From assembly GCF_002865645.1 (NCBI RefSeq), contig NW_020194515.1:310001-374000 (forward strand): a stretch of DNA of 64,000 bases. Direction: 5' to 3'. The notes below the pieces were generated by a model, which was given only the letters and a program-made list of their open reading frames with translations, was not told the DNA's origin and searched no databases. Positions 44,123 through 55,457 of the stretch are shown here, piece after piece (position 1 is the stretch's first letter; the number at the start of each line of letters is the position of its first letter). Made by a program: the position numbers and the translations under genes. The DNA is from Hyaloscypha bicolor E (Eukaryota; Ascomycota; Leotiomycetes; Helotiales; Hyaloscyphaceae).

Positions 44123-45974
44123 ATGTCAAACATGACCGTTACTGTAGTTTCGAAGAAAAGAAAATGCGGGCCTAAGACGAGAAGCGGCTGTCAGACTTGC
44201 AAGTAAGCTTATTTCCCGCTCTTGAAGCTTAAGAGTTATTGTGGGCGGCCATTCTGATGCTCAGCTAGAATAAGACGAATAAAATGCGATGAGACGAAGC
44301 CTAGCTGCCTACGATGCTCGAAGACCGGACGAAATTGCGATGGCTACGGCCTTGAGCCTGCCTTAAAACCTTTGGACAACAGGCGCCTGGGAGTCATCCA
44401 GCGGTTATACACACACACGCCAGGAAATGGCCAAGAGAAACGGGCATTCCAATACTTCATCAATCGAACAGCAGTAGAACTGTCCGGCTTCTACAGCAGT
44501 TCATTCTGGGAGCAGCTCATATTGCAAGCAAGCACTGCAGAACCGGCTTTACGACATGCGGTAATCGGGATTGGGGCTTTGCACGAGGAATACATCAATG
44601 GGACACTGAAGTATGATGTCAACGAAAGCAATCCTACCTTTGCAGTCTCCCAGTATACCAAAGCGATTGGGCACCTACGGAAGTCTCTTGCCAATGAAAA
44701 GCAAGACCCATTGACAGCATTGATGTCGTGCATACTTTTCGTATGTTTCGACAGTCTGCGGGGCTTTTTCACCTCCGCAATGGTTCATCTGCACAGTGGG
44801 CTAAAGATCCTCCGTGACTTGCGATTTGAATCTGCGGCCCAGAGCGACATGGTCGAAGAAAGTCTCGGGCCTCTGTTCAATCGGCTTAGTCTCCAGTCCA
44901 TATTATACGTTGACACAAGAACAACTGAGATTCGACGAGATTTCGTGTCTCGGTTATCATATGTCAGATCCAAGGATGAGGATGTACCTGAAATATTTGA
45001 GACATTGGAAGATGCGCGGACGTGTCTGAATCAAGCAGCAGATGGCCTTTTCAGAGTGTTCTATCTTTGCGATGGTAAGCTCTTCCCCACAAAAATGTAT
45101 AACTTTGCTCATAAATAAAACAGGGGAGCTGCCTATCAGTCAACAACCTCCTGAGTCTTACGTGATGTTTGACATATACTACACCAAACTTCATGCTTGG
45201 AATCCCGCCTTCGAAAAATTCATGGCGGCCAAGTCCAAATTCCTAAACGGCAGAGAGCTTCGTGGGGCCGCAGTCCTCAAAATACACGCAACAATCGTGA
45301 AGATTATGGCAGAAGCTTCACCTGGTCCTGGCGACGATCGACCTATCGGCGAAGCGATCAACGCCTCTACTACCTTTGAACCTTTAACAAACGATTTCCG
45401 GATTGTGGTTACATTATGCAAATCTATAATTGCTGCAACAGAGCAAGATGTCCAACTTGGAAAGCCGGCCCTAAATTTCTCTACGGATCTTGGGATAGTT
45501 GGCCCGCTCTACTATGTGGCCTGTCGATGTCGTGATCACCCCCTACGCAACCAAGCCTTGGACTTGTTGACTCGATGTCCGAGACGGGAAGGAATGTGGG
45601 ACAGCGAGGTTGGGGTAAGAATGATCAAGGAATACTGGGCCATCGAGGAACGGCATATGGCCTTCCAGAAAGATAGTGCACAAGAGCTCGGGATAAGCAT
45701 TCCGCTTAGTGAGGTTGTGGATCTAGTGTTTACGGATGGGATGCGGTGGGAGTGGGTTTGGAAGAATCCGCTAGAACCCCCAACTATGGTTAGGGAGAGC
45801 AGTATGGATACTGTCAGTACGTCAAGTGTCAGTACGCCCGGGGGAGGCTGGGCGGACATGGTGAGATCCGGGAGGTCTTATGGCTCAATCAGAAAAGACA
45901 CTGGTGTGAGATCATCTACACCCTCTACCTTCTATTTCTTCAAGCATGACCGGAATTTTTTACAACCACCTTAG
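44123..45974 (+). CDS. Zn2Cys6 fungal transcription factor
   Basis: Three exons: 44123-44202, 44269-45074 and 45124-45974; 578 residues. The binuclear zinc cluster is complete: Cys23, 26, 33, 40, 43 and 50, spaced C-x2-C-x6-C-x6-C-x2-C-x6-C, with the basic KIRRIKCDE between the third cysteine's neighbours. The first intron splits the cluster after Cys26, which is common in this family. The rest resembles the fungal-specific regulatory middle region (LRHAVIGIGALHEEY, then DPLTALMSCILFVCFDSLRG, then MVHLHSGLKILRDLR), the layout of regulators often found beside secondary-metabolism or catabolic genes. No such cluster is visible here, so its targets are unknown. An alternative start lies at 44132. 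Confidence 0.92.
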
Positions 45975-46694
45975 GGGCTTAGAATATAAGCCAATTATAT
46001 TCAGCTTCTTGATGACTGTATTCTATTCAAAAGCAAAATACTTGGAATCGAACGACCAAAACAGAATTAAGCTTAACAGAACCTCGCGGTGGACATAAAA
46101 AGAAACACTAATTTTCATTGTCCCTACTCAAAGTTAGAGAATAATCTGGACTTTGAGAAGAGAAGACGTAGATATTATAGCGTCCGGGATTATCGAAATA
46201 TTATTGAAAGTATAAAAGCCCCTAAGAACATGAGGGGGCCGAGCAGTGGAATTGTCCCTACTGGACTTGGCACTAACCGCGAAACGTGATTTCTCTCTCT
46301 CCCCCCTCTTTGTTTAATAATAATACATGAGATTGTTGGCCTCTGCTTGCCTCGCACCAGAATCCCGACCCAGTAGTTGAACACTCTTACTATCAATGCT
46401 CCGGTCGGGCTTCGGCGTCGAAGTCGATGCCTATTCGCCTTTGATGTCGGTAGAGCGACTTTGTGGCGTCCCGTCAACCTGCAGAGCCTTCCCAACTGCC
46501 CACTCCGTCATCTCTGTTCTTTCACGATGACCATAGGCTCGCTAATTGAATCCTTCACGCCTCTTCCAATCATGGATTCTTTCCTCTATGGAGAGCCCCA
46601 CAACTCGTGTTTTCTTGCCTGGCGGACCGCACAGCGTCTTCCTTTGGAAGGGAAGCTTCAACGCAACATGAGCTGAGCAGACATATGTACGAAC
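45975..46694. other. intergenic, no intact gene
   Basis: Spacer between the Zn2Cys6 gene and the broken membrane-protein gene. A frame at 46377-46676 has no recognisable motif. The true 5' exon of the membrane-protein gene may lie here. Confidence 0.4.
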
Positions 46695-48191
46695 GTGGAC
46701 AGGCAAATGCGTGCTTTCGTTTCTCTTGCACCAAGTCGTGACAATGCGGTTGTGGCACTGATGGAGTATTCAGTCGTTGCAGCGCTGGCAGCGACTACTA
46801 CTAGAGCCGTGCTTGGTGCGATGCCTTCACAAACCATGGGTGGGATCGGAGAGCGTCTTTTCGCGCTGCCTCTACCGACTGAGCCGCCGTCTTTGGAGCT
46901 GGCGAATAGAAGGCTGGAGAAGAAGGATGTCACGGATGTGACGAATATATTTACCGAATGGACTAGAGGGTCAGTATGACAAAAAGTAATGAGGCTATCT
47001 ACTGATTTCGGGTCAGGCTTTGGGCAACCGGAGTGCGGGAATTATGAGACTTGTCTGTTCACGAGTGCGAATGGCTATTGCTACGACGGGTGCGGAAAGA
47101 CGAGTATAGCTTATAATTGGGTTACTGGTATGGTTTATGTGACTTGAGGAGGAAAGTGACTAACTTGAACAGAGTGTTTTATCTATCCCTGGTCCGAGAT
47201 CCCTCCTATCAGCCAAATATACTCGTAAGATCCTTCATCAGTCTCCTACAGCAGCTGATGTATTTTGTAGCCCTGCAACGGTGCCATATTGCGGCTACTT
47301 CGTCTTCGGAGTTGACTACACATTCTGGAATTTTGGCTGTTCAACCGCCTCGTACAAATTATTTGTTGATCTCCCTCCCAGTGCAACAGATGGAGAATCA
47401 ACGCGCATCGTCCTTGCTGGAGGCGGAACATCTCAGATAACCCCCACAGCCACAACTATTTAGGTTACCCAACAATCATCCAACCCTGGGGCAACATGAA
47501 CCGTCCTACTTCCCCCAGGAGCTGGTCAGAATAGTCTCCCCACCACTAAGACTTCTATGCCCACTGGTCCTATCGTGGGCGGCGTGATCGGCGGCATTGC
47601 ATTGATAGCCTTCATCTCGTTCCTCGTCTCGTTCTGCCTCCGGAAACAAAGACAAGATAAAGCCATTGCCATAGCACTGCTCAAAACCAGCAACAGCAAC
47701 AACAACAAGCGGATGCAGTAGCAGCAACTATTGCTTATCAGAATCGGATTCGTGTTCCAAAGATGGGAGCGACGCCGAAGCCTGCGGTTGCTTACATGCA
47801 ACCTCCTTCTCCGCGTACAGGAGTATTTCCAGAGGAGCCGGCTGATGGGAATCAAAGTGCGTATGTTGAGAATACACGTCTTAGGTCTCGAAGTCTGCCT
47901 CCATTTTATACACAGTTACCTCAATCGAGGTCGTCGATTCCTAGCCCATTACATTGTAATTACAGTGAGCTGGAAGCGCAACGAAGAGCTGTTGGAAGAT
48001 CTCCTACCAGTCCTGAGTTTTGGCAGATGGGGCGAGGGGGTGAACACCAGGGGGTTGATGAATTAGGGGGAACCAATAAGGGAAGTTTGAATGTTCCATC
48101 AGGAGTGCAAGAGTTGGTGCTAGTACTGGGGGTATTAATCAGCGGCCTGTTGGAGGGCAGGGACCGGGTCCCCGGCAATATACTGATATGA
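46695..48191 (+). pseudogene. broken gene for a Cys-rich single-pass membrane protein
   Basis: Exons at 47017-47127, 47173-47224 and from 47271 join in frame and encode a Cys-rich, probably extracellular region (ECGNYETCLFTSANGYCYDG, then CFIYPWSEIPP, then VPYCGYFVFGVDYTFWNFGC). The frame then meets TAG (47461-47463) and TGA (47497-47499), yet continues into a Ser/Thr-rich stalk, a membrane helix (IVGGVIGGIALIAFISFLV, about 47570-47640) and a basic stop-transfer CLRKQRQDK. A shift of frame is needed near 47680 to enter the Gln-rich tail, open to 48191 (QQQQQADAVAATIAYQNR, then MGATPKPAVAYMQPPSP). The 5' exon is unclear: 46695-46969 does not join cleanly. The layout is that of fungal surface sensors with a stalk and one helix. 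Two stops plus a shift argue for a pseudogene. Confidence 0.6.
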
Positions 48192-49115
48192 GTGGTGCCC
48201 CCATGAGTGAAGGGTTTCATTCTCACGAGTTAGGATGAATGGCGAATACTGCGTGAATAGCAACCACGGATGAGTTATATTCGAGGATAATTTGTTCCAA
48301 ATTGAACTCCAGCAGGGGGAGAAATTAGAAAGTATGTGCGAGAGTCACTCAAAGAAGGCCAACTTGAAAGTGTTAGCTTCAATCAGTGGGTCTTTCAAGT
48401 AAAGCCTAGCACTTATACAGACAGCTCAAAATAGCCTTGTTTCCCATGCTCAAAGCCGGCAGTCGAGGCTCTCTCCCACTTCACCACAGCCCCTCAATAA
48501 GCATAACAAACATTAAAATCCCAGAAAACTTGCAAAAACAAAATTTCACAAACAAAGAGGTCGAACACACCTCTTGTCCGAAAGTTCAAAATCCACGTGG
48601 TGATCGCTCCCGATCAAGCTCAGCTCTGTATTCGTAATGCTTCTGTGCTTGGATTCAGACCCCATCCCTAGCGAGGGTATTATATGTTGCCTCGACGGTG
48701 ATGCTCACTCGAAGATACAGATATAGACAGCCAAAAAGCCAAAAATAAGAAACGATAGTTACAAAAACCAAACACAGAAAGTGAGTTTCATCTCTATTGA
48801 GAACCCTCGACTGTCTGGCAAAATCAACCTTTTTTTATATTAAATATTCCAGCTTCTCTAGAACATTGCACCCAATACTGCAAGGGGCTCGACAACTTTG
48901 CTTGGGCTCGCTTTTTTGGGCTCTCCTGAGTAAGCAAAGCGACCCGATTTCAAGCAGCAGGAGAGAGAGGAGCGGATTTGTAGGAATCAAAATGGGTTCG
49001 AAAGTGGAGCCTTGTCCATTTATTCAAAGGATCGCTAATCTAGATATGTTCGTGTTAACATCACTTTATCCCACATTGGCCACCGCTAGCGTAACCGAAA
49101 GTCTTGTGCTTCCCA
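48192..49115. other. intergenic, no gene seen
   Basis: Between the broken membrane-protein gene (plus) and the 3' end of APP1 (minus). A-rich stretches with AAAAACCAAA words around 48500-48780. No frame with recognisable content. Confidence 0.5.
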
Positions 49116-51989
49116 TTACCTCTTCAAATCCTTAACCTTGACCTCTCCACCACCAACACCGGTCTTCCCTTTCCCATGTCCATAGCCTTCAACGTTCATC
49201 TCAGTCAACGTCTTCTCAATTAATTGCACCGCCTCGATACAAACATCGCTTCCAACCCTCCAACCCCTTAATGCGACACCTTGCGCGTCGAGTATACCCT
49301 TTGCGCGTTGCCATCTCCGCTTCCACATGTCTAGTTTCTTGTTGATGGGGACGTTACTGTTGGAGTTGGGTCTGTAGGATTCGTCATCGGAAGTGTCGGT
49401 GCTGTTCCAGGACATGCGTTTTGTGATTGAGTTAACTGTTGAGCCTGTTGTTCTGCGGGGTAGGGGAGGTGGAGGTGGTTCAGATAAAGGGTTATTGGGC
49501 GAGGGCGGGCCTTCCGATTTTGCTCCTTGGGATAAACCTATGCGTCCGGGCATGTATGATCTCACCTCTGGCAGAGAATTATAGGCTGCTGAGACCTTTT
49601 GACGCGTGCTGGAGACATAACCTTGATTGGGATCCTGGAGGTCTGTAGAGCTTTGCGTTTGTGACAGAGGGTGTGACGGGCCATTCTCCGAGGGCCTTGA
49701 ACGACGCGGCTGAGGAGGTGGTGGAGGACTGCCCCTGCTCGTTGGTGGAGCAGGTGCAGAGACGGGATTTGTGTTTCCTCGAAGGGCTAAAGGCTTGGTG
49801 GGGCGAGGGGGCGGCACTTTCGAGCTAATGCCGTCTGGTGCTGACCTCCTCCTTGGCGAATCCAGTGCTTCGAAAGTCGATGAAGAGCGGGGCAAGACAC
49901 GACGATGAGATTCATGAACATTTAATTGTTCAGGTTCATCGTCAAAGTCGATTAATGTCCCCATCGCTGGGCCGTCACTTGTTTGCAACTTGGCTTCTGA
50001 AGCTGCCCTTGGCGGAAGAACTGGGCGGTGCTCCGGTCTATCAGATGATTCTGACAACTGGGTGGTCCGACTGCTACCGGATTGAGCTCTCGAAGGGGGC
50101 CCCCTTTCTCTTCGGCGGTCGCCACTGAGAGGACCCATTGCCGAGTCGAAGTAACCCGCAGTGTCCGGTGTCGTGACGTCGCGGATAAAAATAGCGAGCA
50201 CTTTGCCTGGATTGGCCAGCACCACATCGGTGTATACTTCAAGATCTGCTTCTCCACTGTCCCCAATAAGTATAAACTTTCGTTCTGGAAAGTCTCTCAT
50301 GATCTTCTCAAGTGTCCCTTTCTTTCTCTCTGCGACGGGTTCGAAGATTCCTTGAAGCATTCCGCTATACTGCTTCAGGTGATATGACCCCGGAGGCAGG
50401 CCAGCTAATGAAAAATAACTTGCCAAGACTGGGAAGAGTTGCCACGGCGAGTTTGACACGTAGTGTACTCTGCAACCCATGTCGTACATCGTATTGTACC
50501 ATTCTTTCACACCATCGATAGTAAGATCCCCAAGCTCTCGAATAAAGGTGTTTCTGAAAATCTCACGCGCTCCGCTTCCAATGGAAGAGTGTTTTATGGT
50601 ATCATCAACATCACTGATGAGACTTACCCCCTTGAGCTCGGTAATCTTGACCTCTTCAGTTGCTGATAGTGACTCGGAGGCCAAAACTCTGACGTGAGTA
50701 GGCACAAATTCAAGAGCTGCCCGCATAACGAAATGCCCAGCTTCGTTTGTCATAACAGTTCGAGAAACAGAAGTCTGCTTGTCATAAAAGAACACCGTGA
50801 TCGGTGAGGAGACCAATGGATTTGTTAGGAAAGGTCTCAAACGAGCCATCAAATGTGCATTCGCAGCGAACAGCTCCTGCGGTGACATATCCGATGGCTG
50901 GTTCCATGAAGCTCGTTTGTGCAGACGTCCGGGGCCCGGCGGATCATCAATTCGAGACGGAGTATGTGATCCAGATCTTCCCCTGTCTCCATAGATACTC
51001 TCCATGTCTGAGTCGTACTGTGGTCTCTCGCTATAGCCGCCCTCAGCGGCAACTTGTTGTTCTCCCTGACCCTTCCTTAAAATTTGCTCCGCCTCTTGTG
51101 CAATACTCTCCTCCTCTCGGCGAGCCTCATGTTCTTTATGCCGTACTCTTAACGATGTAGCTGAGTCTGGGCTTTGGGCTCTACTTGGGGGCTTGGGTGC
51201 AGGTATCCCACTCAGTTGTCGAGCAAGCCCTATTAGAAGTCTGTTCTTCCTGGTCATTGGACCTCTGTGTGGGGAGTAGATCCAGCCTCGAACGTCCACA
51301 TCCACGATCGCCCGATCATCGTCGAACTTCTGCCATTCTCTTGCCCAATACTCGGCGTCCTGAGGTACATCTTCGTTCTCACTCCCAACCATTTGAGCCT
51401 CCGGATTCGGAGCTTCCTTGGTGTGCCTTTTCGCATATGAAGGGAAGAGAATAAGTTGCTCGTCGCCGTGGGACGCAATAGCAGCATCCGGGAAGGCGCC
51501 GGGTATGGTGACGGAATCGTCGTCAAAATCCCTGTTGCTCGAACCCCATTTCTCCTGGTATGACTGCTGATACGACTGTCCGATCTCTTTCGCAGCTTGT
51601 AGATACCCCGCAAGCTTCTTTCGCCGTGCCCCTCGTTCCCGGCCTTCACCTCCAAAGCTGGTCAAAGAACCAGACATGGTCACCTCTCTTGAAATGATAC
51701 TCTCATTGTCTTTGATCTGCGCACCAAATATCCTGCGACCTCGTCTGCGAACAATATCAACAATACGCTTCCCTGAAGCCTTCCTTTCCTGGTGCCTGTT
51801 ATGACGGTACACAATGTAGTTGTAAATCCGGGATTGTGCTTGAAGCTTGTACTTAGGCAGCGTATCGTAACGGAAGCTCCTGAGCCTTTCGCGTGCGCGC
51901 TGTCGAGTATGAGGAAACAGGTATCGAAATAGACTCTGGCGATGGTGAGAGTGGCCAGCGGCTCTTGGACGCAGAGGAGGGGGAGCCAC
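49116..51989 (-). CDS. app1: phosphatidate phosphatase APP1 (DUF2183)
   Basis: A single exon of 957 residues. App1 is an Mg2+-dependent phosphatidate phosphatase of cortical actin patches; it makes diacylglycerol at endocytic sites. The catalytic DxDxT is DVDDT at residues 460-464 (SLISDVDDTIKHSSIG), followed by SNSPWQLFPVL and by FILIGDSGEADLEVYTDVV, which completes the haloacid-dehalogenase-like active site. Ahead of it is the beta-rich DUF2183 N-terminal domain (VDVDVRGWIYSPHRG, then ITVFFYDKQTSVSRTVMT). The first 110 residues are unusually basic. The C-terminal 300 residues are Pro-rich with PPPPLPRR- and PPRPTKP-type SH3 ligands, as expected for a protein recruited to actin patches by SH3 partners such as Abp1 and Rvs167. 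The start context places the ATG at 51989; no upstream in-frame alternative looks better. Confidence 0.93.
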   Translation of the reverse strand: MAPPPLRPRAAGHSHHRQSLFRYLFPHTRQRARERLRSFRYDTLPKYKLQAQSRIYNYIVYRHNRHQERKASGKRIVDIVRRRGRRIFGAQIKDNESIISREVTMSGSLTSFGGEGRERGARRKKLAGYLQAAKEIGQSYQQSYQEKWGSSNRDFDDDSVTIPGAFPDAAIASHGDEQLILFPSYAKRHTKEAPNPEAQMVGSENEDVPQDAEYWAREWQKFDDDRAIVDVDVRGWIYSPHRGPMTRKNRLLIGLARQLSGIPAPKPPSRAQSPDSATSLRVRHKEHEARREEESIAQEAEQILRKGQGEQQVAAEGGYSERPQYDSDMESIYGDRGRSGSHTPSRIDDPPGPGRLHKRASWNQPSDMSPQELFAANAHLMARLRPFLTNPLVSSPITVFFYDKQTSVSRTVMTNEAGHFVMRAALEFVPTHVRVLASESLSATEEVKITELKGVSLISDVDDTIKHSSIGSGAREIFRNTFIRELGDLTIDGVKEWYNTMYDMGCRVHYVSNSPWQLFPVLASYFSLAGLPPGSYHLKQYSGMLQGIFEPVAERKKGTLEKIMRDFPERKFILIGDSGEADLEVYTDVVLANPGKVLAIFIRDVTTPDTAGYFDSAMGPLSGDRRRERGPPSRAQSGSSRTTQLSESSDRPEHRPVLPPRAASEAKLQTSDGPAMGTLIDFDDEPEQLNVHESHRRVLPRSSSTFEALDSPRRRSAPDGISSKVPPPRPTKPLALRGNTNPVSAPAPPTSRGSPPPPPQPRRSRPSENGPSHPLSQTQSSTDLQDPNQGYVSSTRQKVSAAYNSLPEVRSYMPGRIGLSQGAKSEGPPSPNNPLSEPPPPPLPRRTTGSTVNSITKRMSWNSTDTSDDESYRPNSNSNVPINKKLDMWKRRWQRAKGILDAQGVALRGWRVGSDVCIEAVQLIEKTLTEMNVEGYGHGKGKTGVGGGEVKVKDLKR

Positions 51990-52448
51990 TTTCGGTGATG
52001 TCGTGAGGCTGAAGGAGGATGACGGGGATTGTGGCGGCGAAAAGGCTGGGTGGGCTGGGGTCAGCGCTTACAATTGGAAGGACTTTAACCCAAACTCTCA
52101 GATCTCGCTGGACAGTGGAAGGTAGAACAAAGTTGGTTAAAAGTTTTACCGTGTGAACGCATTGGGGAGAAAAGGAAGCTCTCCGCTTCAGCTACAGTAG
52201 GCTGCCAAGGAATTTATTCAGGACGCTATCTCCCCTTTCCACAAGCGCCTCGCTCGCTTGGCCGCAGTGACGTATGGTTTAACTCTTTCGCATGCTATGT
52301 CGCAGTCTGAAGAGGAAATTATTAGGATAGGATACACAGTTTGCAACAACTTCTGATATCGAAAGTCTGATATTGACTGCACTCTTCATCTCAGGCATTT
52401 TGGAAACCAGGCTCTTTTATGTGCAACATATGCACCCGCCAGTCACTA
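51990..52448. promoter_or_regulatory. intergenic, promoter side of APP1
   Basis: 459 bp upstream of APP1 and downstream of the small frame at 52449-52835. No specific element recognised. Confidence 0.4.
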
Positions 52449-52835
52449 TCATTTTTTGCCGCCACCAGAAGGCTTTTTGCGAGGGCCTCGTCTGCTGACC
52501 TTGTGTTCTGTCACGTTCAAAATGGGGGTCGAGAGAAGGCTGCGAATAGTTTGAGGCTCGTGGCGCCAAATTGTAATTGTATTGGTCGCTAGATACACGG
52601 GCTTGTGCCCTTCTAAAGACCTCGTTTCGCCCATCCCCACGGTGTCATGATGCTGACTGAAGCTCTCTATGAACGCCATGCTCAAGAAACTGACCTCAAA
52701 CTCCTTCTGGAAGATAGCCCGCGCCTGTATATCAAGTTCTTTTGGTCACGAGACTCCGTGCATGAAAGTGGTGGGCGGGAAGGCTGAAATGTCACTTAGC
52801 CAAATTTTGATTTTTGCTGCTGGTGTTAGTATCAT
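52449..52835 (-). pseudogene. small unrecognised frame with one internal TGA
   Basis: From the ATG at 52835 a minus-strand frame of 129 codons runs to the stop at 52449, broken only by a TGA at 52748-52746. After the stop it continues as PKELDIQARAIFQKEFE and ends in a basic RRGPRKKPSGGGKK tail. A 30-nt GT...AG stretch spans the TGA (GTCTCG...TACAG) but is too short for a usual fungal intron. The composition is protein-like but I recognise no family. It may be a decayed gene, a short gene with a mis-seen intron, or chance. It lies between poly(A) polymerase and APP1, all on one strand. Confidence 0.3.
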
Positions 52836-52985
52836 TACGAGTCGGAATGTCGTAGTAAAGGAGATGCTTTGTTAGCAGTCGGATCGGTTGCGGAGATTTC
52901 GTGAGCGAAGAACGCTGAAACCCTGCCGTTAGATGCCGCTGAATGCGAGAAGGGAGGAAGGGAAGGCGGGTGGCTTCGCACAGAG

Positions 52986-55193
52986 TTATCCAGCAGCAAC
53001 CACAGAGGTCTGCTGCGTCTGCTGCCTCTTTGTTGGCGCTTGATTCGGGTCCTATTCAAGTCAGTGTTGCAATATGACAAAGACTATGGGACCAAGTCGA
53101 GTATAGAATGTCCCGTGACCAGAGTCAAGTATTCGTGGACAACACGGCCAGTTACATACTTCTGTTGCAGGACGTTTCTTTGAAGCCCCGTTCGTAGTCG
53201 TTTTCTTCTTTTGCTTGCGCGTGGGCTTCACTTCTCCTTCTTCGAACAAGTCGTCGGGTAGGTCCGAACTATTTTGACATTCAGTGAGCCAAAAAAATAT
53301 CACTGCAAAAGCCGCCTGTCGCTTCACTTACTTGCGAGTATGTATGATACAAATGGCGTTGGACTCGTGATCATACTTGTCCCAGATATAGCATTGCTCA
53401 TTCCTAAATCGTGCAACAAGCAATTCAAGGTCAAGGGATTTGACACCTAGACAAATTAGCAGATGGGCGGCACACGAAGACCGCATAGGCGGAGGGTTAG
53501 AGATATGAATGGTCTTGTCAACGAGTACCAATTTAGAGCATGTAGAACTCTTAGCTATGGACAGGCTGGATACATACCTGGGTGCAACTCTAGGCCAATG
53601 TAATGAGTTGTGGTGTAGACCATCGTAACAGATCCATTAGTATCCGCTTTCTGCTCTGCGTTAACCAAATCGGTCTTGGATGAGGCTCCAACTGCAAGGC
53701 CATGGCCGGTGGTAGCTGTCGCAATATCCTTCGCCTGATGTTCGAGGCTTCCACCCTTTGCCTTCTCGACTTCTGCTTCGTTTTGGCATCTGTGGACTCG
53801 TGCAAAGCCTTTGTTGAATGGATGCGCCAAAGCAATCGACGGGTGGTCCTCAAGCAGCTTCACCAGGTGTCGAACTCTTGACTCGATATAACCAGACCAT
53901 GGAAGCTGCGCTTCTTCAGACGTGCTAGCTGTAATGACGGAGAGGTAGTATTTGTAATCGGCAGTAAAGAATGTGTGTTTCGTGAATAGGTCCTTCCACT
54001 GAGCCTTTCCTACAATAATCTGTTCTGCAATATCCCCAGCCCGGTTGATTTCTTTATCTATGACTTCTTTCGTAGATCTCATGATATTATGAGTCGCGCA
54101 CATGGAAGGATACGCGGGTGTGATGACAGGCATCAAGTGATATTTGTCGCCAGGGTATATCTTATATCTAGATTAGACAGGTTTAGTTCGAGGGTAATAT
54201 AGGGACATACCTGGGGATTCCAGACCTTCAAATTGCCAATCCGAGTAGTGTAGTCGATCTGCTTCAGAATCACCGGCATGGGCCACTGCCATCTTTTCAT
54301 GACCTGGAAGAACTTTGCTACGATGGTTGAAGCAACCGCCTTGGGATAGAGTTGGCAGACTCGAGCCACCAAAATAGCCCACACCACACCACCAGGAAAT
54401 CCGTAAATGTTTCCAGCGATTCCCCGACGCGAACTCCATAATTTAATTGCACGAAGGGCGGCTCTGAAGACACCTAGCTCCGGGACCAAACTGAGCATTT
54501 CCTCTGCTACTCGAACACCATTTAACTGACGAACTTCTTGATCTGTTAAACCTCGCAAAAGATCTGGGGTTGTCATGACGAGATCTTTCTTGATTTGGTT
54601 GTGGATAGCAATTCGGCCAAAAAGCAAGTCGAGATCGACTCCATTGTACTTCAGAGTTATGATAGGTGCAAAGGCGTCCGGCTTGAGCGTGAGTTCGGTG
54701 ATTGAGCCTTCAGGTGCCATTTTTTGGAGAATCTCGGGGAATGTGGCAAAGAAATCTTCGATGGTTATGTTCGATGGACAAACAACCAAGGTGTCAATAT
54801 CCGAGCCTGGTCCTATGACACCAAGCTTAAAACTTCCAAAGGTCACAATTTTCCCGCCTAGGCTCTTGACAAGACTGTCGGATAAACCCTGCGCCTTCCC
54901 AACATGTCTAATGAACTCTTCGGCGATTTGTTGAAGGGAGTTGAGAACGGCCAATCTAAAAGAAATATAGTATCAGCAGACTGCACCCCATCCATCGCCA
55001 ACAGTATGAGGGGAGGAGAAAATAATGTAGGGTGACGAGTAACATACCTCTTGTTAGTTTCTGTTGCACTTTCGTAGTTGTTCTGCCTCTTCAATTCGTC
55101 GACCAGGGCTTCGGTCGCTCGTCGGTCAGCATCCGTAGGGAGAGCAAGCGAAAGAGGACCTGTCACACCAAGCTGCCCACCTGAAGCCGCCAT
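52986..55193 (-). CDS. pap1: nuclear poly(A) polymerase
   Basis: Six exons on the minus strand: 55193-55048, 54955-54211, 54160-53578, 53446-53332, 53268-53160 and 53051-52986; 587 residues. It adds poly(A) tails to cleaved pre-mRNAs in the nucleus. The nucleotidyltransferase signature is Gly89-Ser90 ... Asp101-x-Asp103 (FGSFKLGVIGPGSDIDTLVV), with the third carboxylate at Asp158 (NGVDLDLLFGRI). The central domain has SRRGIAGNIYGFPGGVVWAIL and MPVITPAYPSMCATHNI. The C-terminal RNA-binding domain is shorter and rebuilt from small exons (LDLELLVARFRNEQ, then the acidic DLPDDLFEEGE, then a Lys-rich KQKKKTTTNGASKKRP that probably serves as nuclear signal). The third exon uses an AAG acceptor because the nearer TAG would bring a stop. 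It diverges from the carnosine methyltransferase gene by 264 bp. Confidence 0.93.
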
Positions 55194-55457
55194 CTCGATG
55201 GCGAGGCAGGTAGCAAAGTTGAAGGCGAGACGGTGTTGACAAGGAATGAAGGGAAAGTTGAAGGTGTTTGGTATTTCGATTCAAGGTCGAAGATAACTGG
55301 ATGGTCCACAGCTAGCGTTAATTAGCGCCTCGATGACTAAAAATACCCTCCCTGGAAATTCACCTCCAAGGATCCTTTGGAATGTAACAACTTCGGTACG
55401 TTATCTAGGTCAACATCCAGATGACTTGCATGTGAAGATATCTCAGTTCGAGACAGA
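55194..55457. promoter_or_regulatory. compact divergent promoter, pap1 / carnosine methyltransferase
   Basis: Only 264 bp separate the two start codons, so the genes must share or abut promoter elements. No defended TATA box; the region includes a GCGAGACGG word and A/T-rich stretches. Confidence 0.5.
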
